A stretch of DNA of 64,000 bases, taken from contig NC_009667.1 of the NCBI RefSeq assembly GCF_000017405.1, positions 124,001-188,000 of the forward strand, given 5' to 3'. Source of the stretch: Brucella anthropi ATCC 49188 (GTDB taxonomy: Bacteria > Pseudomonadota > Alphaproteobacteria > Rhizobiales > Rhizobiaceae). Of this stretch, positions 49,900 to 60,718 are shown in pieces (position 1 is the first letter of the stretch; each line of letters starts with the position of its first letter). The notes below the pieces were generated by a model. It did no database searches. It saw only the letters and a list, made by a program, of their open reading frames with translations, and was not told the DNA's origin. Made by a program: the position numbers and the translations under genes.

Positions 49900-52704
49900 C
49901 TATGCTGCGGCCTGAGATGAGCGGCCGTTTGTCTTGCTGCCATTTTCGCCGCTGAGAACACCAAGCAGCTTGCGCCTGATATTGCCCTGACGGGTGGCGT
50001 TTGAAATCTTGTGGCCCACAAGGTCAGTCACATAAAAACTGTCGATCACTTTCTCGCCGAAGGTGGTGATATGAGCCGATGCAATATCCAGCGAAAGGTC
50101 GGAAATAAGGCCAGTCAGTTCTGAAAGCAAACCGGGCCGGTCCAGACCTTCCACTTCAATGACGGTAAACTTGTTCGAAAGCGTGTTGTTGATCTCGACT
50201 CGCGGTTCCACCTTGAACGCCTTGGCGGCCCTCTTCGGCTTGGTGCGCTTGGCCAGCACGTCGGGCAGATGGGCCTTGCCGGACAAAACATCCTCAATGA
50301 CCTTGCCGACGCGTTCGGCACGGCGGCGCTCGTCGTCATCAGTGTCGAACTCGCGGCTGATGAGAATGGTATCCAGTGCGCGTCCATCGCCAGTGGTGAA
50401 AATCTGCGCGTCGACGATGTTGGCGCCAGCCGCTGCGCAGGCGCCGGTGATGATCGACAACAGACGCGGATGGTCAGGCGCCAGTACCGTGATTTCCGTA
50501 ACCGCCTCGAAAGTATGCGGCTTGGCCATGGTGGCCAGCGCCCGCTCGTTGCGGTCGGCTTCGCGAATGAAATGGGCGTGCCGGACCTGATCCTCGAGGC
50601 TGACAGTCAGGAAATAGTTGGTGTAATGAAGCGCCAGATATGCATCGCGCTTGTCCTTCGGCCAATCAGAGAGCCGGTCCGCCAGCGCCTCTCGCGCCTG
50701 ATGGTCGCGGTCGGCACGGGACAATTCCGAAAAGCCACCGGTCAGGACCAGTTCGGTTTCGTAGAAGAGCGTGCGCAGAAGCTGGCCCTTCCAGCCATTC
50801 CACACGCCGGGACCAACCGCCTTGATATCGCAGACGGTCAGGATCAGGAGGAGCTTCAACCGCTCCATGGTCTGCACGGTGTCGGCGAAGTCGATGATGG
50901 TCTTGCGATCGTTGAGATCACGTGACTGCGCGACCATGCTCATGGTCAGATGTTCGCGCACAAGCCATTCAACGGTTTCTGTTTCGGTAGGGGTAAGACC
51001 CAGCCGTGGTCCCAGCCTGCGGGCGATGCGCGCACCAGCAACGGAATGATCTTCCGGGCGCCCCTTGGCGATGTCGTGCAAGAGCAGCGCCACATAAAGC
51101 AGGTTGCGGTCGCGCTTGACTGTCGTGATGAGGTGGTTTGAAAGCGGGTGCTCGTTTTCAAGCTCACCATGCTCGATTTCCGACAGCACGGCGATGCAAC
51201 GCAACAAATGCTCGTCCACCGTATAATGGTGGTACATGTTGAACTGCATCATGGCGACGATCTTGCCGAAGTCAGGAATGAATTTTCCAAGCACGCCGGA
51301 TTCGTTCATGCGACGCAGGATGAGTTCGGGGTTGCGCGGCGAGGTCAGGATTTCAAGGAAAAGCTTGTTCGCTTCAGGATTTTCACGCAGATCGGAATTG
51401 ATGAGTTTCAGCGAGCGGGTGAGGCTTTGCATCGCTTCGGGGTGAAATTCCAGCCCGTGTTTGTCGGCCAGATGGAAGAGACGAATGATATTGACCGGGT
51501 CTTCCTTGAAAACCTCTGGCCGTGCGATGTTGATGCGGTGATTTTCCGAAACGAAGTCGCCGTCGGCGGAAAGCTTGCGTTTGCGTCGCGAGAACGTAAG
51601 GAAAATGCGGTTGAAGCCCGGTACATGCTTGGCCTGCTGCTCCTCCAGCGCTGCGCTGATGATGCGGGTGAGATCGCCCACATCCTTGGCCACGAGGAAG
51701 TAATGCTTCATGAAACGTTCGACATAGTTCTGGCCGGGATGCGCCGTATAGCCAAGGCGTTGGGCGATTTCCGGCTGGATGTCGAAGGAAAGGCGTTCTT
51801 CTGCCTTCAACGTCGCGAAATGCATGTGGCACCGCACCGCCCAAAGAAAATCTTCCGCCTTGTTGAACAGCTTCAGCTCGGCTCGTGACAGAACGCCGAG
51901 CTTGACCAGCTCTTCTTTCGTTTTGACACGGTAAAAATATTTGGTGATCCAGAACAGCGTATGCAGGTCGCGCTGGCCGCCCTTGCCTTCCTTGACGTTC
52001 GGCTCAACCAGATAGCGGGTTTCGCCTGCCTTGCGGTGGCGCTGGTCGCGCTCGGCAAGCTTGGCCTGGATGAATTCCGGGCCGGTATCCTTGACGATTT
52101 CCTCGTCGAAGCGGGTAACAAGCGTTTTGAAGAGCTCGCGATTGCCGGTGAGAAATCGCGCATCGAGAATTGCCGTGCGGATCGTCATGTCTTCGCGCGA
52201 AAGCCGGATGCACTCATCGATGTTGCGCGTGGAATGACCGACTTTCAGTCCCATGTCCCACAGCATGTAGAGCATGTATTCGACAACTTGCTCGCCCCAG
52301 GGGGTCTGCTTGTAGGGCAGCAGAAACAGAAGATCGATATCTGACCCAGGCGCCAGCCCGCCGCGCCCGTAACCGCCGACCGCGACGATAGCCATGTTCT
52401 CGGCCTTCGACGGGTTGATCATCGGATAGGCTTTGGTGGTGGCGAATTCAAACAGCGCCTCAATCAGCGTATCCATGAGAAAGGACAGGCGTTTGGCGCA
52501 GAGCGTGCCGCCACCATCCTTCATCAACATGCCTTCGGCATTGGCGCGACCGCGCACCAAAGCGTCCTTCAGAGCCTGAAGCACCACTTTTCGCACGGTA
52601 GGACTGGTGTAGTTTTCGTCCGTGGAATCCGCCAGTTCGTTGAGCTTGCGGCGTAGCGTCTCGGGATTGACGATCTCTTCCAGCTTAAGGTCGTGTGCGC
52701 TCAT
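49900..52704 (-). CDS. glnD: [Protein-PII] uridylyltransferase/uridylyl-removing enzyme
   Basis: A 934-residue nitrogen sensor that uridylylates PII proteins when glutamine is low and removes the group when it is high. The nucleotidyltransferase site is [17 protein letters not shown] (residues 111-127). The HD phosphohydrolase domain has [14 protein letters not shown] near residue 540. Two C-terminal ACT domains, starting [13 protein letters not shown] and [16 protein letters not shown], bind glutamine. All activities appear intact. It heads the leftward glnD-murJ-trpS group; its promoter lies in the 133-bp gap with the malic enzyme terminator. Confidence 0.97.
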   Translation of the reverse strand: MSAHDLKLEEIVNPETLRRKLNELADSTDENYTSPTVRKVVLQALKDALVRGRANAEGMLMKDGGGTLCAKRLSFLMDTLIEALFEFATTKAYPMINPSKAENMAIVAVGGYGRGGLAPGSDIDLLFLLPYKQTPWGEQVVEYMLYMLWDMGLKVGHSTRNIDECIRLSREDMTIRTAILDARFLTGNRELFKTLVTRFDEEIVKDTGPEFIQAKLAERDQRHRKAGETRYLVEPNVKEGKGGQRDLHTLFWITKYFYRVKTKEELVKLGVLSRAELKLFNKAEDFLWAVRCHMHFATLKAEERLSFDIQPEIAQRLGYTAHPGQNYVERFMKHYFLVAKDVGDLTRIISAALEEQQAKHVPGFNRIFLTFSRRKRKLSADGDFVSENHRINIARPEVFKEDPVNIIRLFHLADKHGLEFHPEAMQSLTRSLKLINSDLRENPEANKLFLEILTSPRNPELILRRMNESGVLGKFIPDFGKIVAMMQFNMYHHYTVDEHLLRCIAVLSEIEHGELENEHPLSNHLITTVKRDRNLLYVALLLHDIAKGRPEDHSVAGARIARRLGPRLGLTPTETETVEWLVREHLTMSMVAQSRDLNDRKTIIDFADTVQTMERLKLLLILTVCDIKAVGPGVWNGWKGQLLRTLFYETELVLTGGFSELSRADRDHQAREALADRLSDWPKDKRDAYLALHYTNYFLTVSLEDQVRHAHFIREADRNERALATMAKPHTFEAVTEITVLAPDHPRLLSIITGACAAAGANIVDAQIFTTGDGRALDTILISREFDTDDDERRRAERVGKVIEDVLSGKAHLPDVLAKRTKPKRAAKAFKVEPRVEINNTLSNKFTVIEVEGLDRPGLLSELTGLISDLSLDIASAHITTFGEKVIDSFYVTDLVGHKISNATRQGNIRRKLLGVLSGENGSKTNGRSSQAAA

Positions 52705-52792
52705 GCGGCATGTAGATCCGGTTTGCGGAGAAAAGGATAGTGGACGATGGCTATCCTATAGCCGCTTTTATGGATGATGAATATCCAAAAGC

Positions 52793-52816
52793 AAAGGCCG
52801 GGAAAACCCGGCCTTT
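52793..52816 (-). terminator. Terminator after the malic enzyme gene
   Basis: AAAGGCCGGG (52793-52802) and CCCGGCCTTT (52807-52816) are perfect 10-bp arms around AAAA. It lies 21 bp after the malic enzyme stop. The bottom-strand tail is T-rich but short. Confidence 0.8.
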
Positions 52817-52837
52817 GTATTGCTCTTCGCTGATCTT

Positions 52838-55132
52838 TCAGTTCGTCGCGTTATAGGCGGTAATTGCCGCCATATTGACGATGTCGGAATCCTTCGCTCC
52901 GATGGTGACGATCTGCGCTGGCTTGTCGAGACCGACGAGCAACGGGCCGATAATCGTTGCGCCACCCAGTTCCTGCAGCATGTCGGCGGCAATCGAGGCC
53001 GAATGATTGTCCGGTGTGACGATCACATTGGCCGGGCCCGACAGGCGGATGAACGGATATTGTTCCATCAGCTTCGGGTTCAGCGCCACATCGGCACTCA
53101 TTTCGCCGTCGAATTCGAAATCGACATGACGCGTTGCGAGAATGCGGACGGCTTCCTGAATGCGCGCGGAGCGTTCACCGCCCATATGACCGAAGGTCGA
53201 GAAGGCGGTCAGTGCAACACGTGGTACATAACCCATGCGGCGCGCCATGCCCGCAGCTTCAACCGCAATATCGGCAAGCTCGGCTGCGGTCGGCATTTCA
53301 TGAACGGCGGTATCGGCGATGAACACCGTGCGTCCACGGCAAAGTGCGATGGAGACGCCAACCATGCGGTGGCCGGGCTTGGAATCGATCACGCGGCGCA
53401 CGTCGTCCAGACCCGTCGCGTAATTGCGGGTCACGCCCGTTACCATACCGTCGGCATCGCCGAGCGCCACCATGCAGGCCGCAAAATGATTGCGGTCATT
53501 GTTGATGAGCCGGTGGCAATCGCGTGTCAGATAGCCCTTGCGCTGCAGTTTCTCGTAGAGATAGTCGGCATAGGCCGCATTGCGGCTCGAAAGGCGCGCA
53601 TTGATGATTTCGATGCCGGGACGGTCGAGATCAAGACCAGCAGCCTTGGCCGTATCCCTCACCCGTTCCTCGCGGCCAACCAGAATAGCGGTGCCGAGAC
53701 CCTGATTGACGTAGGAAACGGCGGCACGCATCACCTGTTCTTCTTCACCTTCGGCAAAGACGATGCGCTTCGGCTGACGACGCACGCGCTCATAGATGCC
53801 GCGCAGCGTCGAGGCGATCGGATCGCGTCGTGCCGACAGTTCGCGCTTGTAGCCTTCGATGTCGGCAATGGCACGCCCGGCAACGCCGGTTTCCATCGCT
53901 GCCCTGGCGACGGCAGCCGAGACGGATGCAAGCAGACGCGGATCAAACGGCACCGGAATGATGTAACTTGAGCCGAAGCGCGGACGGCTGCCCTGATAGG
54001 CGGCAACCACATCGTCCGGCACGTCCTCGCGGGCAAGTTCGGCCAATGCATTGACGGCTGCGATTTTCATCGCATCGTTGATGGTGGTTGCACGTACGTC
54101 GAGTGCGCCACGGAAGATGTAAGGAAAACCAAGGACATTGTTGACCTGGTTCGGATAATCCGAACGACCGGTGGCAACGATGGCATCGTCGCGGATGCGC
54201 GCCACTTCTTCGGGCGTTACTTCCGGGTCGGGATTGGCCATGGCGAAGATGATCGGGTTCGGCGCCATGGAACGGACCATGTCTTCGGTGAACGCGCCTT
54301 TGGCCGAAAGGCCGAACACGACATCCGCACCGTTCATGGCATCTGCGAGCGACCGCTTGTCGGTTTTCACCGCATGGGCGGACTTCCACTGGTTCATGCC
54401 CTCTTCGCGGCCCTGATAGACGACGCCCTTGGTGTCGCACAGGATGACGTTTTCCGAGGCAAAACCCATCGCCTTGATAAGCTCGATACAGGCAATACCC
54501 GCCGAACCCGCTCCATTGCAGACGAGCTTCGTCGTCTTCATGTCGCGGCCGGTCAGATGCAGCGCATTGATGAGGCCGGCAGCGGCGATGATAGCCGTTC
54601 CGTGCTGGTCGTCGTGGAAAACCGGAATGTCCATCAATTCGCGCAGGCGCTGCTCGATGATGAAGCAGTCGGGCGCCTTGATATCCTCCAGATTGATGCC
54701 GCCGAACGACGGTCCGAGATAGCGTACCGCATTGATGAAGGCATCGATGTCGGTCGTATCGACCTCAAGATCGATGGAATCGACATCGGCAAAGCGCTTG
54801 AACAGCACGGCCTTGCCTTCCATCACCGGCTTGGATGCGAGCGCACCCAGATTGCCGAGCCCGAGAATGGCGGTGCCGTTCGAAATGACAGCGACGAGAT
54901 TGCCCTTTGCCGTATAGTCATAGGCGCGGGCGGCGTCTTCAGCGATTGCCTTCACCGGCACGGCAACGCCCGGAGAATAGGCGAGCGACAGATCGCGCTG
55001 CGTGGTCATGGGCTTGGTGGGGTTGATCTCCAGCTTGCCCGGGCGACCGTGCGCGTGAAAGTCTAGCGCTTCCTTCTCACTGGCTGTGGGTGCGCGTTCT
55101 GATGTGTTGCCCTTCGGCGTCGAGGCTGGCAT
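52838..55132 (-). CDS. maeB: NADP-dependent malic enzyme (MaeB type, with phosphotransacetylase-like domain)
   Basis: A 764-residue two-domain enzyme. The N-terminal malic enzyme part has SLAYSPGVAVP, VISNGTAILGLGNLGA, the NAD(P) fold CNGAGSAGIACIEL and FALANPDPE-like FAMANPDPEVTPEE. The C-terminal half (from about residue 440) is a phosphate acetyltransferase-like domain (RIVFAEGEEEQVMRAA), usually regulatory and not catalytic. It decarboxylates malate to pyruvate, linking the TCA cycle to gluconeogenesis. ATG 55132 follows GGAGGGAAC; the frame is open to 55183 without support. It is divergent from mutS. Confidence 0.95.
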   Translation of the reverse strand: MPASTPKGNTSERAPTASEKEALDFHAHGRPGKLEINPTKPMTTQRDLSLAYSPGVAVPVKAIAEDAARAYDYTAKGNLVAVISNGTAILGLGNLGALASKPVMEGKAVLFKRFADVDSIDLEVDTTDIDAFINAVRYLGPSFGGINLEDIKAPDCFIIEQRLRELMDIPVFHDDQHGTAIIAAAGLINALHLTGRDMKTTKLVCNGAGSAGIACIELIKAMGFASENVILCDTKGVVYQGREEGMNQWKSAHAVKTDKRSLADAMNGADVVFGLSAKGAFTEDMVRSMAPNPIIFAMANPDPEVTPEEVARIRDDAIVATGRSDYPNQVNNVLGFPYIFRGALDVRATTINDAMKIAAVNALAELAREDVPDDVVAAYQGSRPRFGSSYIIPVPFDPRLLASVSAAVARAAMETGVAGRAIADIEGYKRELSARRDPIASTLRGIYERVRRQPKRIVFAEGEEEQVMRAAVSYVNQGLGTAILVGREERVRDTAKAAGLDLDRPGIEIINARLSSRNAAYADYLYEKLQRKGYLTRDCHRLINNDRNHFAACMVALGDADGMVTGVTRNYATGLDDVRRVIDSKPGHRMVGVSIALCRGRTVFIADTAVHEMPTAAELADIAVEAAGMARRMGYVPRVALTAFSTFGHMGGERSARIQEAVRILATRHVDFEFDGEMSADVALNPKLMEQYPFIRLSGPANVIVTPDNHSASIAADMLQELGGATIIGPLLVGLDKPAQIVTIGAKDSDIVNMAAITAYNATN

Positions 55133-55287
55133 GTTCCCTCCGGTTTCATCTGCGGGAGAACCTCGATAGCGCCAGTCACGCATCGTGTAAACAGTGCTTC
55201 GAGGAATAGATATTCATCCAAAAACGATGGAATACGAAATTTTATAACTTTAGCCTCGCCGGCTAAGCAATAAATGAAGGTTTTTAG

Positions 55288-58020
55288 ATGGAAACGACGG
55301 CTAACGAACACGGCTCGGAAGCGGAAGAAAACACCGCCGAGGCAGCGCCCGTTCGCCTGACGCCCATGATGGAACAATATATTGAGATCAAGGCGGCGAA
55401 TGTCGATTCGTTGCTCTTCTATCGCATGGGCGATTTTTACGAGCTGTTCTTCGATGATGCAGTGGAAGCCTCTGCGGCACTCGGCATCACGCTCACCAAG
55501 CGCGGCAAGCATCTGGGCGAGGATATTCCCATGTGCGGCGTGCCGGTCCATGCCGCCGACGATTATCTGCAGAAGCTGATCGCCAAGGGCTATCGCGTCG
55601 CGGTTTGCGAACAGGTGGAAGACCCGGCAGAGGCGAAGAAGCGCGGCTCCAAATCGGTGGTGAAGCGCGATGTGATCCGTCTCGTCACACCGGGCACGCT
55701 GACCGAAGAAAAGCTGCTGGATCCGTCCGAAGCCAATTTCCTGATGGCGATGGGGCGCACGCGCGGCGATGGTGCGCTGGCGCTCGCCTGGATCGACATT
55801 TCAACCGGAACTTTCCGTGTGGCGGAAACCACGCCGGACCGGCTTTTCGCCGATGTGATGCGGGTCGACCCGCGCGAACTGGTCGTGGCTGACAGCGCCT
55901 TCCACGATGAGGAGCTACGCCCGGTCTTCGATCTGGTCGGCAAGGCGGTAACGCCGCAACCGGCGACCCTCTTTGACAGCGCGGCTGCGGAAACGCGCAT
56001 CCAACGCTATTTCAATGTGGCAACGCTTGATGGTTTCGGCCAGTTCAGCCGTCCTGAACTTTCAGCTATTTCCGGTGCAATCGCCTATATCGAGAAGACG
56101 CAGATTTCCGAGCGCCCACCCTTGATGCGACCCGAACGCGAACATGAGGGCGGCACGCTTTTTATCGACCCGGCCACACGCGCCAGTCTGGAACTTGCCC
56201 GCACCATGTCGGGCAATCGAGACGGCAGTTTGCTGAAGGCGGTTGATCGCACGGTGACGGGCGGCGGTGCGCGACTCCTTGCCGAACGCCTGACCGCGCC
56301 GCTGACCAATCCGAAGGAAATCGCGCTGCGGCTCGATTCCGTTTCCTGGTTCCTGAGCGAGCAGTCGCTCTGTGAAGCCATGCGCGCGGAACTGAAGGGC
56401 GTGCCGGATATGCCGCGCGGTCTTTCGCGCCTTGCCGTCGGGCGCGGTGGCCCGCGTGATCTGGGTAGCCTTGCCCGAGGCTTCGAGGCTGCGCATGTCA
56501 TTGCGAGCCTGCTGGAAAGCGCTTTGCTGCCCGACGAACTGGCACATGCCCGCGATGCCGTCAGTGCCATGCCCGCCATCTTTACCGCCCATCTCGACCG
56601 GGCCTTGGCTGATGAATTGCCGCTTCTGAAACGCGATGGTGGTTTTGTACGCGGAGGCTATAATTCCGAACTCGATGAAATGCGGGCTTTGCGTGACCAG
56701 TCACGCCGGGTGATCGCCGGTCTGCAGGCCAATTATATCGAAGAAACCGGTATCAAGTCGCTGAAGATCAAGCATAACAATGTGCTTGGCTATTTTATCG
56801 AGGTGACGGCCAACAATGCCGGGGCGATGACGGATACGGATGAAGCCAAGAGCCGTTTCATCCATCGCCAGACCATGGCCAATGCCATGCGCTTTACCAC
56901 GACCGAACTGGCGGAACTGGAAAGCAAGATCGCCAATGCTGCCGACCGCGCATTGTCAATCGAGCTTGCCGTGTTTGAGGAATTGACGGCGGAAGCGGTC
57001 TCCCATGCTGATAGTATCCGTGCCGCCGCATCGGCGCTCGCTGTTTTCGACGTCTCGGCATCGCTTGCCGTGCTGGCGGAAGAGCAGGGCTATTGCCGCC
57101 CGCAAGTCGATGACAGTCTGTCCTTTAACATTGTCGCGGGTCGTCATCCGGTCGTAGAGCAGGCCCTCCGGCGTCAAGCGGCCAATCCGTTCGTCGCCAA
57201 TGATTGCGATCTCTCGCCGCAAGCAGACGGCGGCAATGGTGCGATCTGGCTTCTGACCGGCCCGAACATGGGCGGTAAGTCAACCTTCCTGCGCCAGAAT
57301 GCGCTGATTGCGATCATGGCACAGATGGGCTCCTTCGTGCCTGCGGGTTCTGCAAAGATCGGTGTCGTGGACAGGCTGTTCAGTCGTGTCGGTGCTTCCG
57401 ACGATCTGGCACGCGGGCGTTCAACCTTTATGGTTGAAATGGTGGAAACGGCTGCGATCCTCAATCAGGCAGGCGAACGCTCGCTGGTGATCCTCGATGA
57501 GATCGGGCGCGGTACAGCCACTTTCGACGGATTGTCCATTGCCTGGGCAGCGGTTGAATATCTGCATGAGAAGAACCGTTGCCGGGCTTTGTTTGCCACG
57601 CATTTCCATGAAATGACTGCACTTTCAGAAAAGCTTGAGCGGCTTTCCAACGTCACCATGCGGGTCAAGGAGTGGGACAATGATGTCGTCTTCCTGCATG
57701 AGGTGGCGAAAGGGGCTGCCGATCGTTCCTATGGCGTGCAGGTGGCGCGTCTGGCGGGGCTGCCCGAAGCGGTCGTCAATCGCGCGCGCGATGTGCTGCA
57801 CCAGCTTGAAGCGGGCGAAACCTCGGGCAAGGCGGACAAGCTGATCGATGATCTGCCGCTGTTCTCTGTCGTCTTGCAGCAGGAAAAGCCGAAGCTGCAG
57901 GTTCAGGGGAAAGATAGTGACCTGACCAAGGCTGTCTCTGCAATCAGTCCAGACGAACTGACTCCGCGAGAAGCGCTGGATCTGATCTACAAGTTGAAGG
58001 AACTGGCAGGCAGGGCGTGA
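55288..58020 (+). CDS. mutS: DNA mismatch repair protein MutS
   Basis: A 910-residue mismatch-recognition ATPase. Domain I has the mismatch-wedge region [15 protein letters not shown] (Phe-x-Glu-type contact in the family). Connector and clamp domains follow, and the ATPase has Walker [10 protein letters not shown] (from residue 658), the Walker [13 protein letters not shown] and [11 protein letters not shown]-terminal [16 protein letters not shown] dimerisation helix is present. It begins repair of replication errors with MutL. The ATG is the only good start in the N-terminal region, with a weak GAAGG ribosome-binding site. Confidence 0.97.
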   Translation: METTANEHGSEAEENTAEAAPVRLTPMMEQYIEIKAANVDSLLFYRMGDFYELFFDDAVEASAALGITLTKRGKHLGEDIPMCGVPVHAADDYLQKLIAKGYRVAVCEQVEDPAEAKKRGSKSVVKRDVIRLVTPGTLTEEKLLDPSEANFLMAMGRTRGDGALALAWIDISTGTFRVAETTPDRLFADVMRVDPRELVVADSAFHDEELRPVFDLVGKAVTPQPATLFDSAAAETRIQRYFNVATLDGFGQFSRPELSAISGAIAYIEKTQISERPPLMRPEREHEGGTLFIDPATRASLELARTMSGNRDGSLLKAVDRTVTGGGARLLAERLTAPLTNPKEIALRLDSVSWFLSEQSLCEAMRAELKGVPDMPRGLSRLAVGRGGPRDLGSLARGFEAAHVIASLLESALLPDELAHARDAVSAMPAIFTAHLDRALADELPLLKRDGGFVRGGYNSELDEMRALRDQSRRVIAGLQANYIEETGIKSLKIKHNNVLGYFIEVTANNAGAMTDTDEAKSRFIHRQTMANAMRFTTTELAELESKIANAADRALSIELAVFEELTAEAVSHADSIRAAASALAVFDVSASLAVLAEEQGYCRPQVDDSLSFNIVAGRHPVVEQALRRQAANPFVANDCDLSPQADGGNGAIWLLTGPNMGGKSTFLRQNALIAIMAQMGSFVPAGSAKIGVVDRLFSRVGASDDLARGRSTFMVEMVETAAILNQAGERSLVILDEIGRGTATFDGLSIAWAAVEYLHEKNRCRALFATHFHEMTALSEKLERLSNVTMRVKEWDNDVVFLHEVAKGAADRSYGVQVARLAGLPEAVVNRARDVLHQLEAGETSGKADKLIDDLPLFSVVLQQEKPKLQVQGKDSDLTKAVSAISPDELTPREALDLIYKLKELAGRA

Positions 58021-58186
58021 TGGGTTCTGGCCAGGTAGGGTGCCCCAGTCTGTTTGAGATTCTGGTTATGACGAGCCGAAAATGGTGATGTTTGCGACCC
58101 GGAACGGAATGTACTTTTGGGTACATGAGCACCGGAAGCGCAAAACAGCGCCGTTTGCAGGCCGTCAGAACCGGAATATCTACAGA

Positions 58187-59080
58187 CTACACGAAGCGGT
58201 TCGCTTCCGCGCCGTAGTAAGTGATGTAGCGGCTGGAAATGCGCTCAATCGGCAGGATGATGAAGACATCGGTTGTGCCGAATGCCTCGTCGATTACTGC
58301 GCCGTCTCCGATCATCGCGCCAAGACTCAGATAACCCTTGACCAGTGGCGGCATGGAGAACAGCGCAACCTTGTTGTTGATCGCTTCCTTCGGCATCAGG
58401 TCCATGGCCTGATAACGATTGGGCAGGGCACGAACGTCCCAGTCATCGGTGGCACGGCAGTTGTGATGGAGGAACGACAGGCCGAGCGCGTGCGCTGCAG
58501 GCACCGCGCCGTGGAATGAAGCACAGCCGAACATCACATCGATGGAATGGCGGCGGCAATAGGCCCAGGCACCTTGCCAAAGAAGCTCGACAGTGCGCTT
58601 GGAGCGGTATTCCGCCTTCACGCAGGAGCGACCCAGTTCAAGCAGGCGGAGGTTCGGGCGTGAAAGGGCCAGACGCTGCACGTCATATTCATCGGCAGAA
58701 TAAAAGCCGAGCGCCTGTTCTGCCTGATCGCTACGCATCAGACGATAGGTGCCGACAATCTGCTGATGCTCCGGCACGGGCAGGGCGGTGTCATAAACGA
58801 GCAGATGATCGCAAATAGCGTCGAAACGGTCAGCGTCTCGAAGCTCCACGGCTTCGATGCTTTCCCTGCGTGCGCCCATTTCGTCGAAGAAGACGCGGAA
58901 ACGCAATTCCTGCGCGGCTTCTACCGCCTCGCGTGAATTTGCAAGCCGTACTTCCAGCGATCCGATGCGTCCCAGAACGATGGGATCGCCGTTGGACGCG
59001 AACAGCGCCTGTTGTGCTTCTAAGCCTGACATGACCGTATCATCAATGATTTGCTGGTCCATTCCAAGCAGTACTGTCAT
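58187..59080 (-). CDS. olsB: L-ornithine N(alpha)-acyltransferase OlsB
   Basis: A 297-residue GNAT-fold acyltransferase that attaches a 3-hydroxyacyl group from acyl-ACP to ornithine, the first step of ornithine-lipid synthesis. The family features are LEVRLANSREAVEAAQELRFRVFFDEMGA, CDHLLVYD, the ELGRSCVKAEYRSKRTVELLWQG core and FGCASFHG. Length is right for OlsB. AGGAGCC precedes ATG 59080. The partner O-acyltransferase OlsA is not in the window. On its strand a TTGACA occurs at 59264-59259 as a possible -35 element. Confidence 0.92.
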   Translation of the reverse strand: MTVLLGMDQQIIDDTVMSGLEAQQALFASNGDPIVLGRIGSLEVRLANSREAVEAAQELRFRVFFDEMGARRESIEAVELRDADRFDAICDHLLVYDTALPVPEHQQIVGTYRLMRSDQAEQALGFYSADEYDVQRLALSRPNLRLLELGRSCVKAEYRSKRTVELLWQGAWAYCRRHSIDVMFGCASFHGAVPAAHALGLSFLHHNCRATDDWDVRALPNRYQAMDLMPKEAINNKVALFSMPPLVKGYLSLGAMIGDGAVIDEAFGTTDVFIILPIERISSRYITYYGAEANRFV

Positions 59081-59354
59081 GATGATGGCTCCTGATTTGT
59101 CTATTCACGTATTCCTGAACGGCTTTCCCACGGATATTTCGGCGAGAGCTAGCCAATTCCAATCCTTGTTCAGCCGATTGCATGGACAGGGTGTCCAGTT
59201 CGACCGAAGCAGTACAGATTCAGTGCTACGCGACGATGACAGAAGCATGTCACCAATGTGTCAATTCGGATGACTGGACCTTATCCTCTTCAAAAAGCTT
59301 TTAATTTTAAGAGATCAAATTATGCGAAAGGCAGGGACTGTTCAACCCGGCGGG
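59081..59354 (-). promoter_or_regulatory. Gap between olsB and lspA
   Basis: These 274 bases hold no gene. They should contain the olsB promoter; on the bottom strand TTGACA (59264-59259) is followed 17 bases later by TGTCAT, a plausible but weak pair. An AACCC/GGGTT hairpin overlaps the lspA stop region and a T-rich stretch follows, which may end the lspA operon. Confidence 0.4.
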
Positions 59355-59837
59355 TTAGCGGGCGGCCCGTTCGCGCCGCCAGCCGAGGAATTCCTCCAGA
59401 ATTATGAGACCTGCACCGATTGTAATGAAGGTGTCGGCGAGGTTGAAAACTGCGAATGACCAGGTTGGCAGGTGAAACAGAATATAATCTACGACGTAAC
59501 CGTGCATCACGCGGTCGATAAGATTGCCGATGGCGCCGCCGACGACAAGTGCAAAACCGTAGCGTGCGAAGATGCGGTCCGGCGCGTTGGTCCACCACAG
59601 GTAAAGTACGAACAAAATAACTGCTGCGGTGATTGCGACCAGTCCCCAATCATGCAGCCATGCCAGCATGGAAAAGGCGATGCCCTCATTGTGCGTACGA
59701 AACAAGGCAAGGAACGGTAGCAGGTCGATCTGCTGGCCGTAGCCCATCCGCGTTTCCACCAGATGTTTGACACCCTGATCGATCAGTATGGTGAGAACAA
59801 CGACGAACAGTGAGGACCAGACTGCGTGTCGCTTCAT
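59355..59837 (-). CDS. lspA: Lipoprotein signal peptidase (signal peptidase II)
   Basis: A 160-residue, four-helix inner-membrane aspartyl protease that removes signal peptides from diacylglyceryl-prolipoproteins. The two catalytic aspartates are Asp117 (YVVDYI) and Asp135 (FNLADTFI), with the conserved [10 protein letters not shown] just before. Length is typical. Its ATG overlaps the stop of the TrmH-family gene as ATGA, so the two are translationally coupled. Predicted lipoproteins in this window, such as the L,D-transpeptidase, would be clients. Confidence 0.96.
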   Translation of the reverse strand: MKRHAVWSSLFVVVLTILIDQGVKHLVETRMGYGQQIDLLPFLALFRTHNEGIAFSMLAWLHDWGLVAITAAVILFVLYLWWTNAPDRIFARYGFALVVGGAIGNLIDRVMHGYVVDYILFHLPTWSFAVFNLADTFITIGAGLIILEEFLGWRRERAAR

Positions 59838-60718
59838 CCGGAAACCCTTTCATCGAGCGTGAGTGCGTCGCGACGAATTTCGTAGAGCATGACGCCGGTG
59901 GCAATTGCAAGATTGAGGGAATCTGCACGGCCTGCCTGCGGAATGCGAGCAAGCTTGTCGCAAGTATCGGCCAGACTGTCCGGCAGGCCCTGCTGTTCGT
60001 TGCCCATCATCAGCACGACCGGCTTGTTGGCATAGGGAATGGTGCGATAGTCGACCGCACCTTTCAGATGGGTGCCGACGACAAGGCCCGAAATGTCCTT
60101 GCGCCAGTTGAGGAAGTCGGCTTCCGTCACTTTATAGAGCGGCATGGAAAAGACCGAGCCCATCGTGGCGCGCACGGTTTCCAGCGAATAGGGGTCGGTG
60201 GTGTCGCCGATCAAAATGATGCCCTTGGCGCCGACCGCATCGGCGGTACGGATGACAGTGCCCAGATTGCCGGGATCGCGCACGCGGTCGAGCGCGATAT
60301 AAACATCGTTGTTCTTCGGCTTGAGGTTTGCGAGCGGGCGATATTGCTGTTCGAAAACACCGACCACCATTTGCGGGTTGTCGCGGCGGGTAATGGCAGC
60401 CATGATCTTTTCAGTCACTTCCAGCACCAGCCCGCCCTTGGCGAAGGTGCGGGCGGCAACCTGCTCGACCATCTTGTTGCCCTTGCCGGACTTGGCGAAG
60501 ACCAGCGTCTTGATGCGCCAGTCCTGTTCGAGCGCGTCGATGACGAGCTTCAGCCCTTCGGCCAGAAACACGCCCTGCTGGTCGCGGAATTTTTTCAGCG
60601 CCAGCGAGCGGAGATCTTTCACGATAGGGTTGGTGAGGCTGGTGACTTCCTTCACCTGACCTACCTTGGAATATTCGGCACGAGAGCCGCCTTTGGAAAA
60701 ATCGTCGTCACGGCTCAT
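59834..60718 (-). CDS. TrmH/SpoU family RNA 2'-O-methyltransferase
   Basis: A 294-residue SPOUT methyltransferase. The N-terminal substrate-binding part ([26 protein letters not shown]) precedes the knotted catalytic domain with the three family motifs: [33 protein letters not shown] and [17 protein letters not shown]. It is probably an rRNA ribose methylase of the RlmB-like group; the exact site is not evident. ATG 60718 overlaps the previous gene's stop as ATGA. The frame is open upstream to 60973, but inside that gene. Confidence 0.9.
   Translation of the reverse strand: MSRDDDFSKGGSRAEYSKVGQVKEVTSLTNPIVKDLRSLALKKFRDQQGVFLAEGLKLVIDALEQDWRIKTLVFAKSGKGNKMVEQVAARTFAKGGLVLEVTEKIMAAITRRDNPQMVVGVFEQQYRPLANLKPKNNDVYIALDRVRDPGNLGTVIRTADAVGAKGIILIGDTTDPYSLETVRATMGSVFSMPLYKVTEADFLNWRKDISGLVVGTHLKGAVDYRTIPYANKPVVLMMGNEQQGLPDSLADTCDKLARIPQAGRADSLNLAIATGVMLYEIRRDALTLDERVSG

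Noticed and set aside
58111..58128. ATGTAC/GTACAT hairpin between mutS and olsB
   Set aside because: Only a 6-bp stem with no T-tract; not enough to call a terminator for either convergent gene.
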